A stretch of 6,007 bases of DNA from positions 1-6,007 of the forward strand of contig JAGMES010000228.1 of the NCBI GenBank assembly GCA_023128035.1, in the 5' to 3' direction. Positions 1-5,715 of the stretch are shown here, piece after piece (position 1 is the first letter of the stretch; every line of letters begins with the position of its first letter). The position numbers and the translations under genes were made by a program. Source of the DNA: Halanaerobiales bacterium. Its GTDB lineage: Bacteria > Bacillota_F > Halanaerobiia > DY22613. Under the pieces are notes generated by a model that saw only the letters and a program-made list of their open reading frames with translations, did no database searches and was not told the DNA's origin.

Positions 1-252
1 ACTTAATGGAGTCTTGATTGTAACTTCGTAGATTCTCTGCTTAGATAGAAATTCCTTCAAGACTTTCAGTCTCCTACTTAATGGAGTCTTGATTGTAACT
101 ATGAAGAAACTATATTGAGGTCTATTGTGGTTAGTGTCTTTCAGTCTCCTACTTAATGGAGTCTTGATTGTAACTATTTCTCTTATGAAACTTGCATTGG
201 GTTTTATGGTAATGACTTTCAGTCTCCTACTTAATGGAGTCTTGATTGTAAC
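1..252 (-). CRISPR. CRISPR array 1 (partial, left end cut by window)
   Basis: Three complete 37-nt repeats lie at 63-99, 138-174 and 216-252, and a truncated one (last 24 nt) at 1-24. They are identical to each other. Spacers are 25-62 (38 nt), 100-137 (38 nt) and 175-215 (41 nt). Read on the minus strand the repeat begins GTTACAATC and ends ACTGAAAG. That end resembles the 8-nt 5' handle of crRNAs from Cas6-processed type I and III systems. A short CTCC/GGAG stem encloses an 8-nt loop. I infer minus-strand transcription from this handle, from the leader-like sequence on the right side only, and from the decayed repeat on the left side of array 3. The spacer nearest the leader (175-215) would then be the newest. 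All four repeats are followed on the plus strand by T. Confidence 0.97.
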
Positions 253-272
253 TGCAACAAATATCACGACTA

Positions 273-299
273 AACCGCGTCATTTCGCGGTTCATAACC
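273..299. repeat. GC-rich perfect hairpin beside array 1
   Basis: AACCGCG (273-279) and CGCGGTT (286-292) form a perfect 7-bp inverted repeat around a 6-nt loop. It overlaps a second palindrome, GGTTcatAACC (289-299). It stands out in an AT-rich background and sits 21 bp from the last repeat of array 1. No T-run follows on either strand, so it does not look like a terminator. It could be a protein-binding operator or a cruciform-prone site; the function is unknown. Confidence 0.5.
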
Positions 300-327
300 T
301 CAAAATATCATAATCTTTACTTTGATT

Positions 328-371
328 TTCGCAAATCATTTTTCTGCTGAAAAACAGGGGGTATTTGCGAA
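328..371. repeat. nested inverted repeat in the array 1 leader region
   Basis: TTCGCAAAT (328-336) is the exact reverse complement of ATTTGCGAA (363-371). Between them a second stem, TTTTTC (339-344) with GAAAAA (349-354), closes a 4-nt loop. The right arm, ATTTGCGAA, is the element shared by all three leader copies in the window. The left arm is unique to this copy, so only this leader can form the structure. It may be a regulator site or a relic of rearrangement. Confidence 0.5.
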
Positions 372-420
372 CTTGATTTAACGCTATACATACTCGCTAT
401 AGTTCATTTATTACTATTTC
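349..420 (-). promoter_or_regulatory. diverged CRISPR leader-like sequence for array 1
   Basis: AAACAGGGGG followed by ATTTGCGAA (352-371) and a later TTCATT...ACT.TATTTCC block (about 402-421) match the same elements, in the same order, in the leader copies starting at 527 and 2438. The spacing differs and many positions have changed, so this is an older or decayed leader. Unlike the copy beside array 2 it does not touch the first repeat: about 97 bp separate it from the repeat ending at 252. The rest of 421-526 is AT-rich and holds nothing I recognise. Confidence 0.45.
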
Positions 421-526
421 CCTAAATTATTTCCGTATTTCTCATGCTCAGTATCTATTACATCAAAATACGTGGAATAGCTTTGATTTTGTTCAAAATT
501 ATTCCCTTAATTTTCCATGGTTTTTT

Positions 527-690
527 CTTCCAAACAGGGCATTTGCGAAAACAATTCTTTTCCCCATGCTGTATACATTTCTTCATTGATACTCTATTTC
601 CTTCCTAAGATAATCTTTATTTAAGCATCAAATATTTCCAAAACTATTGCACGAATCATTAACTATTGTGATAGTACTCCCCACAATTGC
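527..690 (-). promoter_or_regulatory. orphan CRISPR leader copy A
   Basis: This stretch aligns almost end to end with the leader of array 2 (2438-2598), at about 90% identity by eye over the whole 199-nt module including the terminator behind it. The left boundary, CTTCCAAACAGGG, is exactly the sequence that abuts the last repeat of array 2, yet here it is preceded by plain AT-rich sequence and no repeat. It therefore looks like a leader that lost its array, or a duplicated leader that never carried one. I found no convincing promoter hexamers inside it. Confidence 0.7.
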
Positions 691-725
691 AAAAAAATAA
701 ACTCTAAGAAAAATTCCTGAGAGTT
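691..725 (-). terminator. rho-independent terminator of the receptor/propeptide operon
   Basis: On the minus strand a stem pairs AGAGTT (720-725) with AACTCT (700-705), extended by an imperfect inner stem (714-718 with 706-710, one A-C mismatch) around an AAA loop. A T-rich tail follows (complement of 691-699). It lies 36 nt beyond the propeptide stop codon. It is the homologue of the hairpin at 2599-2634 and part of the duplicated module. A T-run also follows on the plus strand, so it may work in both directions. Confidence 0.7.
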
Positions 726-760
726 TTTGTTTGATATTTTATTTCTTAACCATCAATATC

Positions 761-910
761 CTAATCTTCATCTGGATAAGGTGTACAGGTAAAAAAGATA
801 GTAGAATCAGAATCATTAATGTTAGCCTGATTATTATTTTTAGCACCCGCTGAAGAACTACCTACTAATAACAAAGTCACCACTATCAAATAACACGTAA
901 TTTTCTTCAT
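761..910 (-). CDS. Phr-like secreted signalling propeptide (49 aa)
   Basis: This 49-residue protein starts MKKITCYL and continues with a hydrophobic stretch (about residues 8-17, LIVVTLLLVG), then SSSAGA, a plausible signal peptidase site at about 21-23. A polar asparagine-rich linker follows, and the C-terminus is TIFFTCTPYPDED. A strong ribosome binding site (AAGGAGGG, 918-925) overlaps the stop codon of the upstream receptor gene and fixes the ATG at 910. Small exported propeptides directly behind TPR receptors are the hallmark of RRNPP quorum-sensing pairs (Rap-Phr, PlcR-PapR, NprR-NprX, AimR-AimP). By analogy the exported C-terminal part would be trimmed, re-imported by an oligopeptide permease and bound by the receptor. 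The mature peptide cannot be assigned, though the C-terminal 5-13 residues are the obvious candidates. I do not recognise the specific family. Confidence 0.75.
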   Translation of the reverse strand: MKKITCYLIVVTLLLVGSSSAGAKNNNQANINDSDSTIFFTCTPYPDED

Positions 911-923
911 CAAGTTTCCCTCC

Positions 924-1868
924 TTAAATTTGTTCATAAAATGGTGTATTCTCGAAATGTCTTTTAAGACTTTCAGATAATGATGTTATACAATCTAATT
1001 GAATACTTTTTTCTATTTCAATAATCTTTGAAAAACATTTAAATGCATATGTATAATTTTTTACTCGAATATAATTTTCTAATGCTACATAAAAAGCATC
1101 TTTTGCTCTAAAAAAATCTCCTTCTTGCATTTCTGATTGACCTTTGAAATATAAACTCTGTGCAACTTCGAAATAATTAGAATATTTAGCAGCTAACGTT
1201 TCTGAAAGATTTAAATATTTATTAACTAACTCTATATTATTAAATTTTAAGTAAATTTGAGGTAAAACTCTTTCTTCAGCATTTTCCTTGGCTTTATTTA
1301 GCATTTCTATAGCTTTCTCATAATTTTCACTAAGATAATAATAATCACTATAATTGATGTAAATCAATTTCTTCTTTCGCCTTTCTAAGTTATCAAAGTA
1401 TGGAAGACTCAAATCTAAGAAACTCTTTGCTTCACTTAAACAAAATTCATTTTCACATACTCGATAATGTGTTAAGTTGGCCCATGCTATATTAATATAT
1501 AATTCAACTTTAATTAACTCGTCATCTGTCTGGTCTATCAATTCTTTGAATAAACTAATCGAATCATTAAAACGACCACCATGACCAAAAATTAATCCTT
1601 TAAATTTTAGAAGTTTTATTTTTTCTATTCCTTCATTATAAACTAAAGCTTCACTTATTGCCTCATACGATTTTTCATATTCTCATAATAAATATAGCCC
1701 TCTTGCATTAAGGTAAGTAATTTTCGAAAATAATTCTTTATTTCTTTCCGAAAAAACCTTGGCATAACTTATATTTTGTACAAAACCTACTAATTTTTTA
1801 TTTTCCAAGTTTTCTTGAGCTCTTTTAAAATATTCTTCATTCGAAACAAACTCATAACTCCTATCCAT
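924..1868 (-). pseudogene. TPR peptide-receptor-like gene, interrupted by in-frame TGA
   Basis: One reading frame of 314 codons is broken only by a TGA at 1683-1685 (codon 62). The frame is otherwise open and homogeneous on both sides, so this is a single nonsense change and not a frameshift. The start is the ATG at 1868, six bases after GGGAGGG; an upstream in-frame ATG (1886) has no ribosome binding site. TPR-like helices are visible, for example YLSENYEKAIEMLNKA and GQSEMQEGDFFRAKDAF, consistent with the peptide-binding solenoid of RRNPP receptors. I see no helix-turn-helix at the N-terminus, so Rap-like protein-binding action fits better than PlcR or AimR-type DNA binding, although Rap proteins are longer (about 380 aa). 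The 49-aa propeptide gene follows 13 nt downstream. As it stands the gene gives a 61-residue N-terminal fragment unless TGA is read through. A TTG at 1541 could restart translation but has only a weak ribosome binding site. Confidence 0.7.
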
Positions 1869-1937
1869 GATAACCCTCCCAATCAAAAATAATAAATCCT
1901 ATTTTAAGTAAATAAATATTAAATATTTCCCTTATTA

Positions 1938-1966
1938 ATTATAACAGATAGTTTTCTTTATTTCAA
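1938..1966 (-). promoter_or_regulatory. sigma-A-type promoter of the receptor/propeptide operon
   Basis: On the minus strand TTGAAA (1961-1966) and TATAAT (1938-1943) are separated by 17 nt. A TG one base before the -10 box makes it an extended -10. Transcription would start near 1931, giving a leader of about 60 nt before the ATG at 1868. This is the best promoter match in the window. A perfect 8-bp palindrome GCACGTGC (2079-2086) lies about 113 bp upstream and might be an operator, but nothing ties it to this promoter. Confidence 0.75.
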
Positions 1967-2085
1967 GTATTATTTTTATGTTTTTACATAATAATTCTTT
2001 TTAAAACTATAGAACTTCTTCTATTGGCGGATAAATTTTTACTTTTATAAACACAACAGTTCAACGCGTACTTAAATTGCACGTG

Positions 2086-2235
2086 CTATATAAGTTCAAT
2101 ACAAATAATACAAAAACCGTCCAAATCATTTTGAACGGTTTGACGAAATATATTAACTTCTTCGATTGTTTCTTCGTTAAGCTCATTATGTATATTTTTT
2201 ACTCCATTCACTTGATTACATTTCCAAAATATCAA
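2086..2235 (-). CDS. possible small ORF, doubtful
   Basis: A 49-codon frame runs from TTG (2235) to TAG (2086-2088), with AGAGGTG about eight bases ahead of the TTG. The product would begin MIFWKCNQVNG, have an acidic middle (ELNEETIEEV) and end GFCIICIELI. I recognise no family. Against it: there is no ATG, and its 3' half overlaps the terminator-like hairpin at 2106-2141. It may be a decayed fragment or chance. The rest of 1967-2325 contains nothing else I can support. Confidence 0.2.
   Translation of the reverse strand: MIFWKCNQVNGVKNIHNELNEETIEEVNIFRQTVQNDLDGFCIICIELI
2106..2141 (-). terminator. possible rho-independent terminator
   Basis: On the minus strand AAACCGT (2135-2141) pairs with ACGGTTT (2114-2120). 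After one mismatch four more pairs close a 4-nt loop. The stem is followed by TTGTATTATTTG. It lies about 180 nt past the leader-distal end of array 2 and could stop that array's transcript before the receptor promoter. It overlaps the doubtful ORF at 2086-2235, and only one of the two is likely to be real. Confidence 0.5.
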
Positions 2236-2325
2236 TAGCAAAACACCTCTAACAAATGTCCTAGCTAGTAAAGCATGGGTTATAATAATGCTTCTTCATT
2301 CACATAATCTCTGAAGTTCTTCCAT

Positions 2326-2437
2326 CTTTCAGTCTCCTACTTAATGGAGTCTAGATTGTAACTGGGGAATGGAAGATGGTATAAGTGGTACTATGTGGGA
2401 CTTTCAGTCTCCTACTTAATGGAGTCTAGATTGTAAC
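2326..2437 (-). CRISPR. CRISPR array 2 (two repeats, one spacer)
   Basis: Two identical 37-nt repeats (2326-2362 and 2401-2437) flank one 38-nt spacer (2363-2400). They differ from the array 1 repeat at one position (GTCTAGATTG in place of GTCTTGATTG on the plus strand), which creates a TCTAGA. The right-hand repeat abuts leader copy B directly, so this is a minimal but properly led array. The 38 nt to the left of 2326 could be a last spacer lacking its far repeat, but that cannot be shown. Confidence 0.95.
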
Positions 2438-2598
2438 CTTCCAAACAGGGCATTTGCGAAACCAATCTTCGCCTTTCTGTATACCTTTCTTCATTAATAC
2501 TCTATTTCCTTCAAAAGATAATCTTTATTAAAGCATTAAATATTTCCAAAACTATTGCACGAATCATTAATTATTGAGATAGTAGTCCCCACAATTGC
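2438..2598 (-). promoter_or_regulatory. CRISPR leader B of array 2
   Basis: AT-rich, non-coding sequence starting at the base next to the repeat. It is conserved with the stretch beginning at 527, including TTCGCAAATG and CCCTGTTTGG (minus strand) nearest the repeat and a long conserved AT-rich block further out. Conservation between two copies in one locus, and its position at the repeat boundary, support leader function: docking of Cas1-Cas2 integration and a promoter for pre-crRNA. I could not pick out convincing -35 and -10 boxes. Confidence 0.75.
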
Positions 2599-2634
2599 AA
2601 AAAAAATAAACTCTAGGAAAAATTCCTGAGAGTT
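2599..2634 (-). terminator. rho-independent terminator after the cas operon
   Basis: On the minus strand AGAGTT (2629-2634) pairs with AACTCT (2609-2614), and TTCCT (2623-2627) pairs with AGGAA (2615-2619). G2628 is bulged and the loop is AAA. The tail is TTTATTTTTTTT. This separates the cas1-cas2-cas4-csa1 transcript from the array 2 leader. The stem is better paired here than in the copy at 691-725. Confidence 0.8.
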
Positions 2635-2668
2635 ATGGTCATTACGAATATAATTCACATTTAACGAC

Positions 2669-2760
2669 ATTTCAGAAGGGGAAGTCTCTCTCCTCTATAA
2701 GTGAGGTATCAGTACCAGAGCACTCAAACTTCAAAGGGAGTATAAATCCCCTTCTGAAAT
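2669..2760. repeat. 92-nt nested hairpin element behind csa1
   Basis: A perfect 14-bp inverted repeat, ATTTCAGAAGGGGA (2669-2682) and its complement (2747-2760), encloses further nested pairing: CTC-CC with one bulged T (2688-2693) against GGGAG (2736-2740), AGTG (2700-2703) with CACT (2721-2724), and GGTA (2705-2708) with TACC (2713-2716). It starts 41 nt past the csa1 stop codon, with no T-run after it. It could be a miniature inverted-repeat element, a structured 3' UTR or a small RNA. I see no target-site duplication. Confidence 0.6.
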
Positions 2761-2801
2761 CATTATACTTAAAATGTAGTAACGTAGTTATTACATCGAC
2801 T

Positions 2802-3716
2802 CTAACATACATCCATATATGGACAATCTTTTGGACAGTTTTGTGATTTACCAGGGTCAATCTCTTCATAGATCATCCTCATTTTATGGTCTCTTTCCTC
2901 TATAAACCATTGTCGCAACTCATCGTCAATCATATGAAATTCTTTTGAAACAGTTAATCGACCATTTTTAAACTTTGGATAAACAATACAGCCGATATTA
3001 ACTGGTAAAGATGTTAAGGCTTCCATTGCCAAAGCATGTCCAGTAACTTTTAAACGATGAAAAAGTTTAGGCTCTTCATATTTTACCTCAAATAGGATAG
3101 ATTCTATAAAACTAAATGCATCTACGCTCAGATAATTATTTAACCCAATAAACGAACCATCAAGTCTATGTTCAACTGTCACTGGAATCGCCTGAGCTAG
3201 AAGTGAATCCTCTTCAATATCTGGGTGTTTTGCTAATGTATCCTGGAGTCGAAAATTGATTCGATTACTTTCAAAGTCCCAAAGCGTTTGAATCTTTTCT
3301 TCTAATTCAGGTTTTAGTGATTCATCATAAGTTTCTACCAACGAATTAACATAATCAATATTTACGCTGCTAATTTCAGCCATTGCTTTGTCAATATTTT
3401 TTATTTCATGAACGTAAATTGCGCGTTTTGTATTTTTTATAAGATGGTTTAAGATTTTATTGAAAAGCATTTCTTCCTGCATTTTGTAACTCGGTTCTAC
3501 TTTGATCATTTCAACCTTTTTCATAAAGAGATCACGCCCGGTTTCACAATATCGATTAGTTACTTCGAAAAGGGTTAGGGATTGATTGTATATATTTTCC
3601 AAAGGAGGTCTATTCCAATTCCACCCCCTCAATTCATCACTTACATACATCCTGCGTGATTTTGGTAATATGCCTTTTATTAACTTTTCTCTTTCTTCCT
3701 TAGTCAAAAAATACAT
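2802..3716 (-). CDS. csa1: Csa1, Cas4-like adaptation nuclease (type I-A)
   Basis: A 304-residue protein with the Csa1 layout. The N-terminal SDELRGWNWNRPPL (about residues 26-39) is typical of archaeal type I-A Csa1. A RecB-like nuclease core follows, with LSVDAF (Asp199) and EVKY (Glu210, Lys212). Cys57 and a C-terminal cluster, Cys294, Cys298 and Cys304 (NCPKDCPYMDVC), could bind a 4Fe-4S cluster as in Cas4. Family role: processing and selection of prespacers for Cas1-Cas2. The start is the ATG at 3716, seven bases after AGGGG; a TTG one codon earlier is less well placed. It is last in the operon, 12 nt after cas4. All expected metal and cluster ligands appear intact. The assignment rests on motifs, not on a search. 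Confidence 0.85.
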   Translation of the reverse strand: MYFLTKEEREKLIKGILPKSRRMYVSDELRGWNWNRPPLENIYNQSLTLFEVTNRYCETGRDLFMKKVEMIKVEPSYKMQEEMLFNKILNHLIKNTKRAIYVHEIKNIDKAMAEISSVNIDYVNSLVETYDESLKPELEEKIQTLWDFESNRINFRLQDTLAKHPDIEEDSLLAQAIPVTVEHRLDGSFIGLNNYLSVDAFSFIESILFEVKYEEPKLFHRLKVTGHALAMEALTSLPVNIGCIVYPKFKNGRLTVSKEFHMIDDELRQWFIEERDHKMRMIYEEIDPGKSQNCPKDCPYMDVC

Positions 3717-3728
3717 CAAATCACCCCT

Positions 3729-4313
3729 TTAGTAAACATCACCACAATAATTTCTATATTCACAGTCATAGCAACGTCCTTGATACGGAGTAGCATTTGG
3801 AAATCTTTCTTCCTTGATCATTTCTCGAATTGTCCTAATTGATTTAGCAACAAATTCCCTCATGTTTTCTGTAATATCAAACTGGTATATTGTATTTTGC
3901 GGTATCAAATAAATCATTCCCTGATGAATAGGAGAACTATATTTCTCTTCGAGAAGCATCGTATATGCGGTCAGTTGATATTTATGATTTAAACCAGGAG
4001 GATTATTAGTATATTTATATTCAACAGGTATGACTTTTTCATCTGTTTTGATCATCATATCCAGAATTCCATTAAGCATTAATCTCTGTGAATAAAGTCT
4101 TACTCTAAAAAAACGTTCACCATCATCAAGACCATAACGTTTCAGTGTTCTGCGAGTTTCTAACTTTTCTATTAAATCATGCTCTTCTTTTCCAAACTTC
4201 ATTTTAAACGTCGTTTTTTTACGAACAGGCTGACAGTATGTATAATAGACTATCCTTGGACAATAACTATGTTGCTTCAAATCTGTTACTTTCAAATTAA
4301 CCTGTGCTGCCAT
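3729..4313 (-). CDS. cas4: Cas4, RecB-family nuclease with Fe-S cluster
   Basis: A 194-residue Cas4 of normal size. The four cluster cysteines are visible: Cys18 (SYCPRIVYY) and Cys181, Cys184 and Cys190 (GRCYDCEYRNYC). The RecB nuclease motifs are His45 (GKEEHDLIEKL), Asp85 (LNGILDMM), Glu98 and Lys100 (VEYK) and the QLTAY motif at 113-117. Family role: trimming 3' overhangs and helping PAM selection before Cas1-Cas2 inserts the spacer. The ATG at 4313 lies within the end of cas2, so the two genes overlap by 17 nt, which suggests translational coupling. AAAGGTGAT precedes the start. With Csa1 next to it the operon encodes two Cas4-family nucleases. Confidence 0.93.
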   Translation of the reverse strand: MAAQVNLKVTDLKQHSYCPRIVYYTYCQPVRKKTTFKMKFGKEEHDLIEKLETRRTLKRYGLDDGERFFRVRLYSQRLMLNGILDMMIKTDEKVIPVEYKYTNNPPGLNHKYQLTAYTMLLEEKYSSPIHQGMIYLIPQNTIYQFDITENMREFVAKSIRTIREMIKEERFPNATPYQGRCYDCEYRNYCGDVY

Positions 4314-4551
4314 TATTAATCACCTTTTTCAATTTAAAATCTTTAGAACAGATGGGAAAGAGCTGAATATTTCCAGCTTCACCTCCCAAAGTTCTTCGAA
4401 AACGCATTATTAACTCCTGTTGTCGATTAGAATTCAAATTTCCTAAAAAAGCACTATATTGAATTCTGATCAATGAGTAATCTTTGCATAATTCTGATAC
4501 TTTATATCGAATTTTATCATCAGGAACATCATAAATGACTAAAGTATGCAT
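4297..4551 (-). CDS. cas2: Cas2, CRISPR adaptation subunit
   Basis: An 84-residue protein with the Cas2 ferredoxin-like pattern. The first strand is HTLVIYDVPDDKIRYKV, carrying the conserved Asp8, followed by helix 1 and IRIQYSAFLGNL, the usual second-strand signature. Length is normal. Cas2 bridges two Cas1 dimers in the integrase complex; the Asp is not needed for integration in studied systems. It starts 15 nt after the cas1 stop behind GGGGG, and its 3' end overlaps cas4 by 17 nt. No damage is apparent. Confidence 0.95.
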   Translation of the reverse strand: MHTLVIYDVPDDKIRYKVSELCKDYSLIRIQYSAFLGNLNSNRQQELIMRFRRTLGGEAGNIQLFPICSKDFKLKKVINNGSTG

Positions 4552-4566
4552 TTCAATTCCCCCAAT

Positions 4567-5583
4567 TTACCAGCTACTTATAAATGGTCGATATTTTGCT
4601 TCTTCTCTAACTACAACTGCTAAATGACGCGCCTGTCGTTGAATGATATTCTTAATTTTATGTTTTCGTCCTTCATATTTTTCTGTACTATCTAAGCGCT
4701 CCATAATTCGTTTTGCTAACTCCTTTCGAGTTAATTGAGTTAGACCATTTTCATCCAGTTCAAGTTTTATTCCTTTATTTAAGGCAGCCAATACGGTTCG
4801 ATCAACAATTGGTTGACGAAATTCTTCAATTAAATCAAAGACTAATGAAGGTTTTCCAGAACGATCAACATGAATAAATCCCCCATAAGGATCTAAACCT
4901 GCTCTATTAATAGCTCCCCAAATTCTGGAGTATAACATTCCATATCCATAATTTAAAAGTGAATTTACTAGATCAGTTGCTCCTTGAGTTTTTCGACTAG
5001 GAAAATTATATTCTTCTGATATAAGTCTACCAAAAATACTCCAATAAGATTTTGAACCTAACGCTTCATATGCTAGTAATTGACTTCGGATATCATCAAT
5101 TTTTTCACCTTGAAGTTGTTTTATTTGATCAATACAATTTGAAATTTTATCAACTTTTTTCATGCTATCATGGTATAATTCTGCATCTTTTTCTTTTCTA
5201 TATTTTGAAAAATATTTCAAAAGCACTTGTTGATTTTTTAATTTGCCAATAGCAAAACATTTAGATATTTCAATCCCACGATAATCTTCAAATGCTTTAA
5301 GCTGAGCACGTCTAGTTTTGACAGTACCCTGTAAATTGTTCCCCATCAGTTTTGCGTAAGGTTCCCCACTTTTAAGAAGAAAATTGATTGGAATTCCACG
5401 TTGACAACATTCCCAAATTAAATCTGTACTTAATGAAACCCCAGATGTAATTATTGAAACCTCTCCCAAATCATAAAAAGGAACCTCATTGACAACTTTC
5501 TTTTTAATTTTTACAATCATTCGCTCACTTTTTTTGCCCAAACTTGTTCCGTAATCATCAATAATAATTTCAATTTTTTCCAA
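4567..5583 (-). CDS. cas1: Cas1, CRISPR integrase
   Basis: 338 residues from a TTG start at 5583, which stands seven bases after a strong GGAGG (AAGGAGGTGAGATC). An in-frame ATG at 5616 would place that ribosome binding site inside the gene and lacks one of its own. The N-terminal beta-rich domain is followed by the all-alpha catalytic domain. Metal ligands, numbered from the TTG, are Glu173 (AYEALGSKSYW), His238 (GGFIHVDRSGKPSL) and the DLIEEFRQPIVDR segment (Asp250, Glu253). This resembles Cas1 of types I-A and I-B. It cuts and joins DNA at the leader-repeat junction to insert spacers. It is first in the operon; only weak promoter candidates are seen in 5584-5710, so expression may partly come from upstream. 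Confidence 0.95.
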   Translation of the reverse strand: MEKIEIIIDDYGTSLGKKSERMIVKIKKKVVNEVPFYDLGEVSIITSGVSLSTDLIWECCQRGIPINFLLKSGEPYAKLMGNNLQGTVKTRRAQLKAFEDYRGIEISKCFAIGKLKNQQVLLKYFSKYRKEKDAELYHDSMKKVDKISNCIDQIKQLQGEKIDDIRSQLLAYEALGSKSYWSIFGRLISEEYNFPSRKTQGATDLVNSLLNYGYGMLYSRIWGAINRAGLDPYGGFIHVDRSGKPSLVFDLIEEFRQPIVDRTVLAALNKGIKLELDENGLTQLTRKELAKRIMERLDSTEKYEGRKHKIKNIIQRQARHLAVVVREEAKYRPFISSW

Positions 5584-5715
5584 GATCTCACCTCCTTCAA
5601 TATTAATTATTACCACTTTAAGGTAGTTATAAACATAAAAACACTAAAATTTTCTAAACAAATGGGAAATATATTTAGTTTTTATCATAGAAAGTTATTA
5701 GTTTTATGCTGAAAA

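Noticed and set aside
1..252. Plus-strand transcription of the arrays
   Set aside because: The plus-strand repeat end GATTGTAAC faintly resembles a crRNA handle, but the shared leaders lie only on the right side, the decayed repeat is at the left of array 3, and the terminator at 5716-5745 fits minus-strand transcription.
125..313. 62-codon plus-strand frame with repeated LLLNGVLIVT
   Set aside because: It is a translation of the CRISPR repeats of array 1 and the spacer between them; the peptide repeat simply reflects the DNA repeat.
1683..1685. TGA as a selenocysteine codon
   Set aside because: RRNPP-type TPR proteins are not selenoproteins and no obvious adjacent SECIS-like hairpin is seen; a nonsense mutation is simpler.
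1868..1886. N-terminal helix-turn-helix domain on the receptor
   Set aside because: The first 60 codons show no such motif, and the sequence upstream of the start is AT-rich promoter DNA with no continuing frame.
2672..2869. 65-codon minus-strand frame ending ERDFPF
   Set aside because: It overlaps the 3' end of csa1 in another frame and runs through the nested hairpin element; no ribosome binding site is evident.
5052..5252. 66-codon plus-strand frame inside cas1
   Set aside because: Antisense shadow of the well-supported cas1 coding sequence.
5584..5616. Cas1 start at the ATG at 5616
   Set aside because: The strong GGAGG would then lie inside the gene, and no ribosome binding site precedes this ATG; the TTG at 5583 is correctly spaced.
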